Positions 34,812 to 43,669 of a stretch of 64,000 nucleotides of DNA are shown one piece after another. The position numbers were made by a program, and so were the translations under genes. This stretch comes from Polyangium sp. 6x1 (lineage in GTDB: Bacteria; Myxococcota_A; Polyangia; Polyangiales; Polyangiaceae): the NCBI RefSeq assembly GCF_029946515.1, contig NZ_JARZHH010000001.1:682001-746000 (forward strand), read 5' to 3'. The notes under the pieces are model-generated. The model was not told where the DNA came from, made no database searches, and saw only the letters and a list, made by a program, of their open reading frames with translations. Numbering within the stretch: the stretch's first letter is position 1; each line of letters opens with the position of its first letter.

Positions 34812-35666
34812 ATGAACGTGCGCATCCTTGCTGCCTCCACGCTCGCCGCGGCGCTCGCTGTGAGCGGCTGCGGGTATTCCGAGGAAGAGTGGCAGGCGCA
34901 GCTCGGCAAGTACAACCAGCTGCTGGCCGACAAGAACGCGAGCGATCAGGCCGCGGCGGCCGCGCAAAAGAAGCTCGCTGAGGAGCTCGCGGGCGAGCAG
35001 GCGAAGGTCTCGGAGCTGACGAAGAAGCTCGCGGACGCCGGCGTCGACATCAGCAAGCTGAACGAGAGCCTGCAGGCGTCGGCGACGAAGGTGTCGGCGC
35101 TGAGCTCGACCTTGGAGGAGCGCGAGAAGGCGCTCGCCGAGTACAAGGCGCGCGCCAAGCAGCTCGAGCAGATCAAGGCGCGGTTCGAGATGCTGCGCAA
35201 GAAGCTCGACGAGCTCACGAAGCTCGGCCTCGCGGTGAACATCCGCAAGAACCGCATGGTCATCTCGCTCCCGGGCGACGTGCTCTTCGACTCGGGCCGC
35301 GAGACCCTGAAGAAAGAGGGTCAGGAGATCCTCACGAAGGTGGCGGGCATCATCAAGAACGACGCCTCGCTGCTCGGCCGCGACTACCAGGTCGCGGGGC
35401 ACACGGACAACAAGCCCCTCGCGGGCGGCGTCTTCCGCGACAACTGGGGCCTCTCGCTCATGCGCGCGCGCGAGGTGCTGCTGTACCTCGTGAGCGAGAA
35501 GGGCGGCAACATGCCGACCGCGAAGTGGAGCGCCGCGGGCTTCGGCGACACGGACCCGATCGCCACGAACGACACGGACGAGGGCCGGCAGAAGAACCGC
35601 CGCTGCGACGTCATCGTGGTGCCGAGCGTCGAGGAGATGCTCGACCTCAAGGCGATCACGCAGTAG
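34812..35666 (+). CDS. OmpA-family peptidoglycan-binding lipoprotein with coiled coil
   Basis: 284 residues. The ATG at 34812 begins a lipoprotein signal (LAAALAVSGCGYS). Residues ~25-135 are a long Ala/Lys/Glu coiled coil. The C-terminal ~130 residues are an OmpA/MotB domain (VLFDSGRETLKKEGQEIL, YQVAGHTDNKPL, NWGLSLMRAREVLLYL, GFGDTDPIATNDTDEGRQKNRR) that binds peptidoglycan. It should tether the outer membrane to the cell wall across the coiled coil. It is a single-gene unit with a long upstream region. Confidence 0.9.
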   Translation: MNVRILAASTLAAALAVSGCGYSEEEWQAQLGKYNQLLADKNASDQAAAAAQKKLAEELAGEQAKVSELTKKLADAGVDISKLNESLQASATKVSALSSTLEEREKALAEYKARAKQLEQIKARFEMLRKKLDELTKLGLAVNIRKNRMVISLPGDVLFDSGRETLKKEGQEILTKVAGIIKNDASLLGRDYQVAGHTDNKPLAGGVFRDNWGLSLMRAREVLLYLVSEKGGNMPTAKWSAAGFGDTDPIATNDTDEGRQKNRRCDVIVVPSVEEMLDLKAITQ

Positions 35667-35691
35667 CCCGCGCCGCCTCCCGCCCCCCGCC

Positions 35692-36453
35692 TCAGGGACA
35701 GCCGCCGTCGTCGTACCAGGGATTCTGGCTCTGGATCAGGCTGCACTGATCGAAGCACGTCCCGCCGGCGCACCCCTTCCCCTTCGCCCCGGTCACCGAA
35801 CACGAAATGGGCATGCCCCAGCAAACGCCCGTGGCCATGGGTGAACACGCGTTCGCCTCCGCCACCATGCGATTGCAATGACGCGTCCCGGGGCAAGGCG
35901 TCTGCGGATCGCAGGCCAAGGCCTCCGCCGCGGGGCAGACCCCCGCTGATTTCACGCTCGACCCGAACACCTCGGCGATCTCCGCATTCCAGTACGTGAC
36001 GCCGTCGCACCCGCACGCGGGGTCCCGCGCCTGCGATTGCAGCCCCGGCGGCGGCTTCTGCGCGCACACCCCCGCCCCGCACCCGGGCGCCTTGCAATAA
36101 AGACCCGGATCACAACCGCCGACGCCGCCATTGCACGGCGCCCCGACCCCATTGCCGCCCCCCGCGCCGCCGCCGCCGCCGCTCGCGCTCCCGCCCCCGC
36201 TCGCGCTCCCGCCGCCGCTCGCGCTTCCGCCTCCGCTCGCGCTCCCGCCGCCGCTCGCGCTCCCGCCTCCGCTCGCGCTCCCGCCCCCGTTTCCGCCGCC
36301 GCCGCTCCCGCCACCGCCCCCGGACGCACCCGTTCCCGCGCCGCCGGACGCCCCGCCCCCCGGGGTCCCCTCGCCCTCGTCGGTGCAGGCCGAAACGACG
36401 GCGCACAGGCCGGCTGCAAATATCACCGAAATCAGGATCGATTGCGCTCGCAT
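35692..36453 (-). CDS. Lipoprotein with Gly/Ser repeat and Kazal-like Cys-rich domain
   Basis: 253 residues. The lipoprotein signal ends in AVVSAC. Residues ~30-100 are almost only Gly, Ser and Ala, built from six GGGSAS units. The rest is Cys-rich and includes DPACGCDGVTYWN, which matches the core of Kazal-like domains (CGCDGxTYxN), although the Cys that usually follows the Asn is replaced. Kazal modules inhibit serine proteases or mediate adhesion. It is divergent from the P450 gene with 57 bp between them. Confidence 0.78.
   Translation of the reverse strand: MRAQSILISVIFAAGLCAVVSACTDEGEGTPGGGASGGAGTGASGGGGGSGGGGNGGGSASGGGSASGGGSASGGGSASGGGSASGGGSASGGGGGAGGGNGVGAPCNGGVGGCDPGLYCKAPGCGAGVCAQKPPPGLQSQARDPACGCDGVTYWNAEIAEVFGSSVKSAGVCPAAEALACDPQTPCPGTRHCNRMVAEANACSPMATGVCWGMPISCSVTGAKGKGCAGGTCFDQCSLIQSQNPWYDDGGCP
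36182..36289. repeat. Six tandem 18-bp units coding for Gly/Ser linker
   Basis: Units of CTCGCGCTCCCGCC(C/G)CCG start every 18 bp (36182, 36200, 36218, 36236, 36254, 36272), differing at one to three bases. They are in frame with the lipoprotein at 35692-36453 and encode a Gly/Ala/Ser repeat on the minus strand. Copy-number change would alter the linker length without a frameshift. Confidence 0.85.
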
Positions 36454-36510
36454 ACGGCCATCTTACACCGGATCTCCCCGCCACGCGGCGTCGCTGATAC
36501 GCTGCCCCCC

Positions 36511-37902
36511 GTGACAACCGCCTCGCGCCCGCCCTCCGCACCCGCCGCGCCGGGACCTCGGGGAATGCCGCTGCTCGGCAACCTCCCCGCGCTTCGCCGC
36601 GACCGGATCCGCATCTTCCTCGACGCCGCCCATACCTACGGCGACGTCGTTCGCTTTCAATTCGGCCCCGGCGCGAAGCGCACCGGCCACCTCCTCCGCC
36701 ACCCCGACCACATCAAGCACGTCTTCGTCGACGCCGCCGAGCGTTTTACCAAGCAAACCCCCGGCGTCCGCGAGGTCCGCGCGCTCCTCGGCGACGGCCT
36801 GCTCACGAGCGAAGGCCCCCTCTGGCGCAGGCAACGCCGCATTGCCCAGCCGGCCTTTCACAAGCAACGCATCGCCGCGTTCGCCGGCGTCATGGTCCGC
36901 GCCGCCGACGAGCTCGTCGACGGCTGGATGCGCAGGCCCCGCCCCGACGCGCCCGTCGACGTCGCCGGCGAGATGATGCGCGTCGCCCTGCGAATCGTCA
37001 CCGAGACCCTGCTCGGCACCGACGTGCCCATCGACGCCGCCGCGACCGCGGGCGCCCTCGACTTCATCCTCGAGGAGACACGCAAGAACCTCACGCGCGT
37101 CCTCCGGATCCCCCGGAGCGTCCCCACCGCCGACAATCGTCGATTCCTCGACGCCGTCGCCGTCCTCGACCGCGAGGTCCTCCGCATCATCGAGCACCGC
37201 CGCAAGTCGCGCGAGATCGGCACCGACCTCGTCTCCATGCTCATGGCCGCCCGCGACCCCGAGACGGGCGAGGGAATGACGGACCGCCAGCTCCGCGACG
37301 AGGTCATGACCATGTTCGCCGCGGGGCACGAGACCACCGCGAACGCGCTCACGTGGACCTTTTATCTGCTCTCCACGCACCCCGACGTCCGGCGCCGCGC
37401 CCGCGACGAGGTCTTCCGTGTCCTCGAGGGCCGCCTCCCGGATTCCGCCGACGTCGGCGCCCTCGACCTCGTCGGCCGGGTGTTTCAGGAATCGATGCGC
37501 CTCTATCCGCCGGCGTGGATGATTACCCGACGCGCGGCCGAAGACGACGTCGTCGGGGGGTATTTGATCCCCAAGGATTCCCTCGTCCTCTTGAGCCCCT
37601 ACGTCACGCACCGCCATAACGCGTACTGGGAGAACCCGGAGGGCTTCGATCCCGACCGCTTCGCCGGCGGCGCGCTCGCGCGGATGCCTCGTTTTGCTTA
37701 TTTTCCGTTCGGCGGCGGGGCGCGCCAGTGCATCGGATCGAGCTTCGCCACGGTCGAGGGGACGCTCGTGCTCGCCACGATTTTGCGCCGCGTCCGCCTC
37801 GACCTCGTCCCCGGACAGATCATCGAGACCGAGCCGGGCATCACGCTCCGGCCCCGGGGCAGCATTTACATGCGCGTCGTCCCCGAGCCGTTGCCTACCT
37901 GA
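36511..37902 (+). CDS. Cytochrome P450
   Basis: 463 residues from GTG 36511, which gives the standard proline-rich P450 N-terminus (APGPRGMPLLGNLP). Key motifs are all present: I-helix oxygen-binding MFAAGHETTANAL, K-helix ExxR (ESMRLYPPAW), PERF-like FDPDRFAGG, and heme loop FGGGARQCIGSS with the ligand Cys near residue 406. The sequence is of the soluble bacterial type related to CYP102/CYP4-like clans. The substrate is unknown; no terpene, polyketide or redox-partner gene is adjacent. Its stop codon is one base from the opposing DedA stop. Confidence 0.95.
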   Translation: MTTASRPPSAPAAPGPRGMPLLGNLPALRRDRIRIFLDAAHTYGDVVRFQFGPGAKRTGHLLRHPDHIKHVFVDAAERFTKQTPGVREVRALLGDGLLTSEGPLWRRQRRIAQPAFHKQRIAAFAGVMVRAADELVDGWMRRPRPDAPVDVAGEMMRVALRIVTETLLGTDVPIDAAATAGALDFILEETRKNLTRVLRIPRSVPTADNRRFLDAVAVLDREVLRIIEHRRKSREIGTDLVSMLMAARDPETGEGMTDRQLRDEVMTMFAAGHETTANALTWTFYLLSTHPDVRRRARDEVFRVLEGRLPDSADVGALDLVGRVFQESMRLYPPAWMITRRAAEDDVVGGYLIPKDSLVLLSPYVTHRHNAYWENPEGFDPDRFAGGALARMPRFAYFPFGGGARQCIGSSFATVEGTLVLATILRRVRLDLVPGQIIETEPGITLRPRGSIYMRVVPEPLPT

Positions 37903-37903
37903 A

Positions 37904-38581
37904 TTACGACGACTTCGCCTTCTCCGCGCCCGCCGCCTTCTTCGAGGCGAGGTGCGTCCGGACGGCGCCGACGATCGGCGGGAGCACCGAAATCACGATG
38001 ATCAGGTAAACGACCTTCTCGATCTCCTTCGCGCCGAGCACCTTGCCGAGGAAGTAGCCGAGGAACGTCATCGACACGACCCAGCCGATGCCGCCGAACA
38101 CGTTGAACGTGATGAAGCGGCGATAGCTCATCTTGCCGATGCCGGCGACGACGGGCGCGAACGTGCGGGCGAACGGCATGAAGCGGGCGAGCACGATCGT
38201 CTTGCCGCCGTGCTTCTCGTAGAACTTCTGCGTGGCCACGAGGTAGTCGCGCCGGAAAAACAGGCTTTGCTCCCGGCTGAAGAGCTTCGGGCCCGCCTTG
38301 TACCCGATCGAGTAGCCCACCGTATCGCCCACGATCGCCATCACGCAGAGCACGGCGTTCATGAGCAGCAGGTTCGAGAACGTCGAGAGCTCGAACGGGT
38401 TGATCATATTCGCGTTGACGAGCACGCCCGCCGTCACGAGCAGCGAGTCACCCGGAAGGAAGAACCCCACGAGGAGCCCGGTCTCGGCGAAGATGATGGC
38501 CATGAGCACCGGGTAGCCGCCCCAGGTGAGCAGCTCCTCGAGGTGGCGCAGCTTGGAGAAGAACTCGCGTAGAAGATCCAC
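37904..38581 (-). CDS. DedA-family membrane protein
   Basis: 225 residues with about five to six membrane segments. Diagnostic features are the N-terminal FAETGLLVGFFLPGDSLL, the GDTVGYSIGYKAGPKLF stretch, and the FARFMPFARTFAPVVAG-type motif (here VLARFMPFARTFAPVVAGIG) with its conserved arginines. DedA proteins are undecaprenyl-phosphate or phospholipid translocases/flippases and affect envelope stress and membrane potential. The C-terminal tail is Lys/Ala-rich. It converges on the P450 gene. Confidence 0.92.
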   Translation of the reverse strand: MDLLREFFSKLRHLEELLTWGGYPVLMAIIFAETGLLVGFFLPGDSLLVTAGVLVNANMINPFELSTFSNLLLMNAVLCVMAIVGDTVGYSIGYKAGPKLFSREQSLFFRRDYLVATQKFYEKHGGKTIVLARFMPFARTFAPVVAGIGKMSYRRFITFNVFGGIGWVVSMTFLGYFLGKVLGAKEIEKVVYLIIVISVLPPIVGAVRTHLASKKAAGAEKAKSS

Positions 38582-38627
38582 GGCCGACCGACTAGCGCAC
38601 CTTCGGGTTTTTGTCGACGTTCGAGCG

Positions 38628-39248
38628 CTACTCCCAGCTCACCTCGCGCCGCACGCACACCACGTCCATCCCGTGCGCGCGCCCCTCCGGCACCTGGGAA
38701 AGCCAGCGATGCCGCACCCGCCGCGCTCCCGCGAGCTCGAGCGCGTGCACGACGCCGATCTCCGTCGCCGCCATGTATGCGGGCGCCGCGACCGCCGGGA
38801 CCCCCGAGGCGCTCGACGCGAACGTCCTCGGCCGGACCTCCGCCACGTCCACGCGCACGAAATCGTAATACGTGCCGCTGATGCGAGCCAGGTTTCGCAT
38901 GGTCATTTCGGGCGAGGCCATCTTGAGCAAGAACCTGTAGAGCCCCGTGAACTGCCGCGGGATCCGCGCTCGGGAGATCATTCGAATGACCTCCAGGAAG
39001 GGCTGCCCCGCCACCATGGACACCGATCCGTGCATCGCGAGCAGTGGAAACACATCGTACCAGCCGCCGACCACGAACACGCGACCCAGGAATTCACGCA
39101 GCGCGGCATTCGTCACGCGCTCGAGGACCGCGGCCCGACCCCCTCGCACGTTCTCGTCGATGAAATCGAGCGTATCGACGTAGAGCACGCCTTTGCAGCG
39201 GAACGGCGAGGTGCCCGGCGCGAAGGGAATGCCATCCATCGAGAACAT
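38628..39248 (-). CDS. Hypothetical protein, possible myxobacterial DUF2378-like
   Basis: 206 residues, no signal peptide. The layout (GVLYVDTLDFIDENVRGG near the start, YDVFPLLAMHGSVSMVAGQPFLEVIRMISR, RNLARISGTYYDFVRV, VVHALELAGARRVRHRW) recalls the DUF2378/TIGR02265 family that is expanded in myxobacteria, but the match is loose. No catalytic residues are evident. It is 46 bp upstream of dedA on the same strand and may share its transcript. An inverted repeat lies 40 bp upstream of the start. An alternative ATG is at 39239. Confidence 0.6.
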   Translation of the reverse strand: MFSMDGIPFAPGTSPFRCKGVLYVDTLDFIDENVRGGRAAVLERVTNAALREFLGRVFVVGGWYDVFPLLAMHGSVSMVAGQPFLEVIRMISRARIPRQFTGLYRFLLKMASPEMTMRNLARISGTYYDFVRVDVAEVRPRTFASSASGVPAVAAPAYMAATEIGVVHALELAGARRVRHRWLSQVPEGRAHGMDVVCVRREVSWE

Positions 39249-39855
39249 GGTCCCCCACCTCTCTCCCGCGTGCCCCGGGCCGAGCGCCCATCTTGCACCC
39301 GATCACGGACGAACGGCAAGATGGTCGGAATCGACGCCGGCTTTTCGCCGCGCCCCGCCCCGTGGAGCTTCTCCCGCCTGTCCGACGTCCGCGCGCAGAG
39401 CGCGAGGTCCTGCCCGGGCCACGAGGGGAAACGCCTAGGGCCCCTCGCGTCGCCCTGACCTCCTCCTCCCCGCGCCCCAGGGGCTCGCGACTGCGCCTCC
39501 GCCGCGATTTTCCTCGATCGCGCCTCGAATGGCATCCCCGGGTTTCCGCTCCTGACGCATTGGCCGCGACGTGCCGCGTCGGGGGATGCCACCGCGCACG
39601 GACGGACACCGGGCGGTTCCGTATCGGTCGGGCGTGAGGGTCCGTGCCGGTCATGTGCGGAATCACGCCCGCTCCCTGTATCCGTCCGTGCCGCACTTTG
39701 CGGGACGCAGGAGCGCCGGGCCCACGATTCACGCGGAAATACGCGCGGCGCCGGGGACGGCAGGAGCCTTGCAATCGTGTCCCGCAGCGTGAACGAAGCC
39801 GGTCGAGGCGCGCTCGCCCGGTCTCGCCACGTGAAACGAAGTGGAGGAGGATCCC
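39249..39855. other. 607-bp divergent intergenic region without a gene
   Basis: No open frame here has a recognisable protein or a good ribosome-binding site. It should carry the promoters of the genes at 38628-39248 and 39856-40590. The only clear structure is the inverted repeat at 39288-39324. Confidence 0.5.
39288..39324 (-). promoter_or_regulatory. 9-bp inverted repeat, candidate operator
   Basis: CCATCTTGC (39288-39296) and GCAAGATGG (39316-39324) are perfect inverted arms separated by 19 bp. The centres of the two arms lie 28 bp apart. The element sits 40-76 bp upstream of the ATG at 39248, where a promoter operator would be expected. Confidence 0.4.
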
Positions 39856-40590
39856 ATGCTCAAGCACATCGCAGCCGCCGCTCTCGTCTCGACCTTCGCT
39901 CTCGGCGCCACGGCATTCGCGCAGGGCGCTGGCCAGAACGCGGGGCTCAAGCAGCTCTCGTGGCAGCAGCTCCAGTCGGCCTGTCAGAACCCCGCGGCGT
40001 TCCAGAGCCAGCGCCAGCCGAATGCCATCCGGCTGACCTGCGAGGACACGCAGCTCGTCTGGGAGGCGGAGCAGACCGACAACGTGGAGATGGATAACTC
40101 GCGGCAGATCACGGCGTCTCTGAGCTCGGACAAGTATTACATCATTCGCCAGGACCAAGCGGTGCCGATGAGCGTGTCGCAGACCATGTGTCCGCGATTC
40201 AAGGAGGTCCAGGTCTCGTTCACGCAGAGCTTCTCGCTCTCGTGCCAGGAGATCCAGAGCTTCCAGGGCAACATGAACGACTTCTGCAAGGCCCGCCTCG
40301 ACTCCGCGGTGAAGGGCAATCAGCAGCTCGCCACACGTACGGCCACGGGTCGCGTGTACGACATGTGCGCGGCGCCCGCGCTCGTGAACGAGCCCCCGAA
40401 GGCCCCGGCGCAGCCGGCGCAGCCGTCGCAGCCCGCGGCCCCGGCGCAGAGCGGCGGCGGCAAGGCGGCCCCGGCGGCCCCGGCCCCCGTGCAGCCGGTG
40501 ATCCCGAGCCGCCAGCTCGGCGCGCGTCGCCCGGGCATCGGCGGACAGCTCCCGGTTCTCCCGGGCCTCGCCGGTCGGAAGTCGCGCTGA
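39856..40590 (+). CDS. Exported protein, unknown function, with Pro/Ala-rich tail
   Basis: 244 residues. The ATG at 39856 is preceded by GGAGGAGG and opens a signal peptide (AAALVSTFALGATAFAQG). The ~140-residue core has four cysteines and a beta-rich pattern (QLSWQQLQSACQNPAAF, ITASLSSDKYYIIRQDQAVPM, FTQSFSLSCQEIQSF). The tail is Pro/Ala/Gln-rich with a basic end. No family was recognised. It is followed by a strong intrinsic terminator. Confidence 0.75.
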   Translation: MLKHIAAAALVSTFALGATAFAQGAGQNAGLKQLSWQQLQSACQNPAAFQSQRQPNAIRLTCEDTQLVWEAEQTDNVEMDNSRQITASLSSDKYYIIRQDQAVPMSVSQTMCPRFKEVQVSFTQSFSLSCQEIQSFQGNMNDFCKARLDSAVKGNQQLATRTATGRVYDMCAAPALVNEPPKAPAQPAQPSQPAAPAQSGGGKAAPAAPAPVQPVIPSRQLGARRPGIGGQLPVLPGLAGRKSR

Positions 40591-40621
40591 AGAGTCGCGC
40601 TGAAATGAAATGAGCGCGCTC

Positions 40622-40664
40622 GTCAGGCGGCCGGGCCGCGTGGCTCGGCCGCCTGACCTTTTTC
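40622..40664 (+). terminator. Rho-independent terminator
   Basis: A perfect 12-bp stem, GTCAGGCGGCCG (40622-40633) with CGGCCGCCTGAC (40646-40657), a 12-base loop and then CTTTTTC. It ends the transcript of the exported protein at 39856-40590 and is the clearest intrinsic terminator in the window. Confidence 0.9.
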
Positions 40665-40709
40665 AAAAATCCCCTGAGCATTCCGGGACAACCTCCAAGG
40701 AGAGGGCTC

Positions 40710-41789
40710 ATGGCGATTCGTATCGTGACGACCTCCACCATCCTCGCGATCGGCCTCGTAGGCGCCGGTTGCGGCACCGGCGGCTTCTTCGGCGACGGCC
40801 AACCCGATTGCGAGCAGACCGGGGATTGCCCAGACAATACCGGCGGACAGGGCGGGGGCGGCGGAAGCGGCACCGGCGGAAGCGGCACCGGCGGAAGCGG
40901 CACCGGCGGAAGCGACACCGGCGGCGGCGGGAGCACCTCGGTGGGGCAGCCGCTCTACTGGGTCGAGAAGGGAGAACGCACGGCGGAAGCAACCAAGAAG
41001 CCCTGGTCGTCGTGGTGGTACCCGCTCTGGGAGGACACGCTGTTCCAGGGGAAAAACGAAGAGCCTTCGACGCTCGAGAAATACGACGCCTGGGCGAAGG
41101 AATTCGAGAATACCCAGACGTCGGCCGCGGCCTACGAGCGCAAGGAGCTCTACCAGCCGCGCGCGGCCTCGTGGTCGGGCCTCTGCGACGCGTGGGCCCT
41201 GGCGGCGATCCTCGAGCCCGAGCCGACGCGCCCCGTGAAGCGCGGCGAGCTGACGTTCTCGGTCGCCGACCAGAAGGCGCTCCTTCTGAAGACGTACGAG
41301 AAGGTCCCGCCGCTCAAGTTCGTCGGCAGCCGATTCAACGGCGAATGGGACGACGTCTACGAGGACGTCCTGCCCCACGAGCTGCACCGGGTCCTCGAGA
41401 CCGAGCTCATCGGCCGAAAGCGCGCGTTCATCATCGACGAGGACGCGGGCCCCGAGGTGTGGAACGAGCCGGCGTGGAAGACCATCACGCGGGTCGAGCA
41501 GGACCCGAAAGACAAGAGCGTGGCGCACGTGCGGACCTGGCTCTACCTGGCGAGCCCGCACGTGGAGGATCGCAATTTCGTGGGCATGGTCGAGGACACC
41601 CGCGAGTACACCTACGACCTCAAGGGCAAGTGGCAGGGCGATCGATTCGGCGTATCGTCGAGCGCCTGGACCGACCGATCGCAATGGGATCACCCCGATT
41701 ACGTGATCCTCGTGCCCGACCGCCTCGCACGCGGCAGCCACAACCCGCAGATCCGAGCCGAGTTCGTCGACCGCATCCGCGGCCGGTGA
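40710..41789 (+). CDS. Lipoprotein with transglutaminase-elicitor-like domain
   Basis: 359 residues. The lipoprotein signal ends LVGAGCGTG; a GSGTG repeat linker follows. The ~270-residue domain resembles the GP42/TGase-elicitor family (Pfam TGase_elicitor) first known from Phytophthora: KPWSSWWYPLWEDTLF, STLEKYDAW, the candidate catalytic Cys in SGLCDAWALAAILEPEP, and later acidic/His residues. The family's usual Cys-His-Gly-Trp is Cys-Asp-Ala-Trp here, so activity is uncertain. Transglutaminases cross-link Gln to Lys. It begins after the terminator at 40622-40664. Confidence 0.6.
   Translation: MAIRIVTTSTILAIGLVGAGCGTGGFFGDGQPDCEQTGDCPDNTGGQGGGGGSGTGGSGTGGSGTGGSDTGGGGSTSVGQPLYWVEKGERTAEATKKPWSSWWYPLWEDTLFQGKNEEPSTLEKYDAWAKEFENTQTSAAAYERKELYQPRAASWSGLCDAWALAAILEPEPTRPVKRGELTFSVADQKALLLKTYEKVPPLKFVGSRFNGEWDDVYEDVLPHELHRVLETELIGRKRAFIIDEDAGPEVWNEPAWKTITRVEQDPKDKSVAHVRTWLYLASPHVEDRNFVGMVEDTREYTYDLKGKWQGDRFGVSSSAWTDRSQWDHPDYVILVPDRLARGSHNPQIRAEFVDRIRGR
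40863..40922 (+). repeat. Four tandem 15-bp units coding for a GSGTG linker
   Basis: GGAAGCGGCACCGGC is repeated four times in frame within the lipoprotein at 40710-41789; the last copy has one base changed (GAC for GGC). It encodes a flexible Gly/Ser/Thr linker after the lipobox. Confidence 0.85.
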
Positions 41790-41889
41790 ATCACGGCCCT
41801 CCGGGTCGTTCCCCGCGAGGCCCTCCGTCCGAGGCGCGCCCCCGGGCCCGGGATCCGAATGCCCTTGCCAGGGCCTCGGGCTTCGGCCG

Positions 41890-43662
41890 ATGATCGGCGC
41901 CATGTACGACGTCAAGATCGTGGGCGGCACCCTCGTCGACGGCACGGGCGCGCCGGCGTATTCCGGCGATATCGGCATCAAGGACGGCAAGATCGTCGAC
42001 GTCGGCGACTGCCCCGAGGGCGCGGAGCGCACGATCTCGGCCCATGGTGCCCTGGTCATCCCGGGGTTTGTGGACATCCACACGCACTACGACGGGCAGA
42101 TCTCGTGGGACGAGGAGCTCGCGCCCTCGTCGCTCCACGGGGTCACGACGTGCGTCATGGGCAATTGCGGCGTCGGATTCGCGCCCGTCCGGCCGACCGA
42201 CCACGAGAAGCTCATCGAGCTCATGGAAGGCGTGGAGGACATCCCCGGCAGCGCGCTCGCCGAGGGCCTCACGTGGGGCTGGGAGAGCTTTCCCGAGTAC
42301 ATGGACGTCCTCGAAAAGAGGCGCCGCGCGATCGATTTCGTCTGCCAGGTCCCGCACGACGCCCTGCGCGTGTACGTGATGGGCGATCGCGCCATCGCCG
42401 AGGAGAGCGCGACCGAAACCGACATCGAATCCATGCGCGCCCTCCTCCGGGAGGCGCTCCTCGCCGGCGCGGCCGGCTTCTCCACGGGCCGCACCGACAA
42501 CCACAGGAGCGCCCGCGGCAAACCCACGCCCGGCTCCGAGGCCCGGGGCGACGAGCTCGCCGGCATCGCCCGCGCGTTCGCGGGCCTCTCGCACGGCGTC
42601 GTCCAGGCCGTCAGCGATTTCGACATGTTCCGCGGCGAGGACTGTTTCCCGGCCGAATTCGACCTGCTCGAACGGATGGCCGAGGCCTCCGGCCGCCCGC
42701 TCAGCGTCTCCACCATGCAGCGCGACCACGCTCCGCGGCAATGGGAGCGCATTTACGAGCGCGCCGAGCGCGCCGCCCTCGCGGGCCGGGACATTCGTTG
42801 CCAGGTCGCGGCGCGGCCCATCGGCGTCTTGCTCGGCCTCACGGCCACGTTCCACCCCTTCATGGGATTCCCGAGCTACAAGGAAATCGCCTCCTTGCCG
42901 CTCGACGCGCGCGTCGCGCGGATGCGCGATCCCGCCTTCCGCGACCGGCTCCTCTCCGAGAAGAGCGGCAAGGTCGCCGGCGACGGCAGCCCCTTGCCGC
43001 CGCTCGCCGACTTTTTCCTGGCGAACCCGCTCCTCGTGGCGATGCGCCTCTTCCGGCTCGGCGAAGTGCCGAACTACGAGCCGTCCGGCCTCACGAGCCT
43101 CGCGGGCGACGCGTCGCGCGGGGGTTTGCCGCTCCTCTCGGTCATCTACGACGCGATGCTCGAACAGGACGGCCGCGCGCTCCTCTACTTCCCGCTCTAC
43201 AACTACACCGAAATGAACCTCGACGTCGTGCGCCGCATGCTCATGCACCCGCTCTCGCTGCCGGGCCTCGGCGACGGCGGCGCGCACGTCGGCACCATTT
43301 GCGACGCGAGCCTTCCGACGTTCCTGCTCACGCACTGGGCCCGCGACCGGGCCGAGGGCAAGATCGCCATCGAGCGCCTCGTGAAAATGCAGGCGCACGA
43401 CACCGCGCGGTTCCTCGGGCTCGACGACCGCGGCGCCTTGAAGCCGGGGCAGCGGGCGGACATCAACATCATCGATTTCGACAACCTGCGCCTCCGATCC
43501 CCGTTCATGCAGCGCGACCTGCCGGCCGGGGGGCAGCGCCTCATGCAGCAGGCGGACGGTTACATCGCCACGCTCGTGGCCGGCGAGGTCATCGTGGAGA
43601 AAGGTCGATTCACGGGGGCGCGGCCGGGGCGGCTCGTGCGGGCGGGGAAAGGGCGGGGCTAG
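41890..43662 (+). CDS. N-acyl-D-amino-acid deacylase family amidohydrolase
   Basis: 590 residues of the D-aminoacylase/amidohydrolase-3 type. It begins with the beta-sandwich strand YDVKIVGGTLVDGTGAPAY; the metal site HxH is in IPGFVDIHTHYDGQ. TTCVMGNCGVGFAPVRP and the later GDGGAHVGTICDASLPTFLLTHW, with the catalytic Asp, are family hallmarks. The C-terminal domain ends LKPGQRADINIIDFDNLRLRSP. It would hydrolyse N-acyl D-amino acids or related amides. No signal peptide, so it is cytoplasmic. ATG 41902 is an alternative start. It converges on the nucleotidyltransferase pair. Confidence 0.9.
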   Translation: MIGAMYDVKIVGGTLVDGTGAPAYSGDIGIKDGKIVDVGDCPEGAERTISAHGALVIPGFVDIHTHYDGQISWDEELAPSSLHGVTTCVMGNCGVGFAPVRPTDHEKLIELMEGVEDIPGSALAEGLTWGWESFPEYMDVLEKRRRAIDFVCQVPHDALRVYVMGDRAIAEESATETDIESMRALLREALLAGAAGFSTGRTDNHRSARGKPTPGSEARGDELAGIARAFAGLSHGVVQAVSDFDMFRGEDCFPAEFDLLERMAEASGRPLSVSTMQRDHAPRQWERIYERAERAALAGRDIRCQVAARPIGVLLGLTATFHPFMGFPSYKEIASLPLDARVARMRDPAFRDRLLSEKSGKVAGDGSPLPPLADFFLANPLLVAMRLFRLGEVPNYEPSGLTSLAGDASRGGLPLLSVIYDAMLEQDGRALLYFPLYNYTEMNLDVVRRMLMHPLSLPGLGDGGAHVGTICDASLPTFLLTHWARDRAEGKIAIERLVKMQAHDTARFLGLDDRGALKPGQRADINIIDFDNLRLRSPFMQRDLPAGGQRLMQQADGYIATLVAGEVIVEKGRFTGARPGRLVRAGKGRG

Positions 43663-43669
43663 GGCGCAG

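Noticed and set aside
40578-40610. Short duplication GTCGCGCTGAA at the end of the exported-protein gene
   Set aside because: Only two short copies next to a stop codon; too little to support a function.
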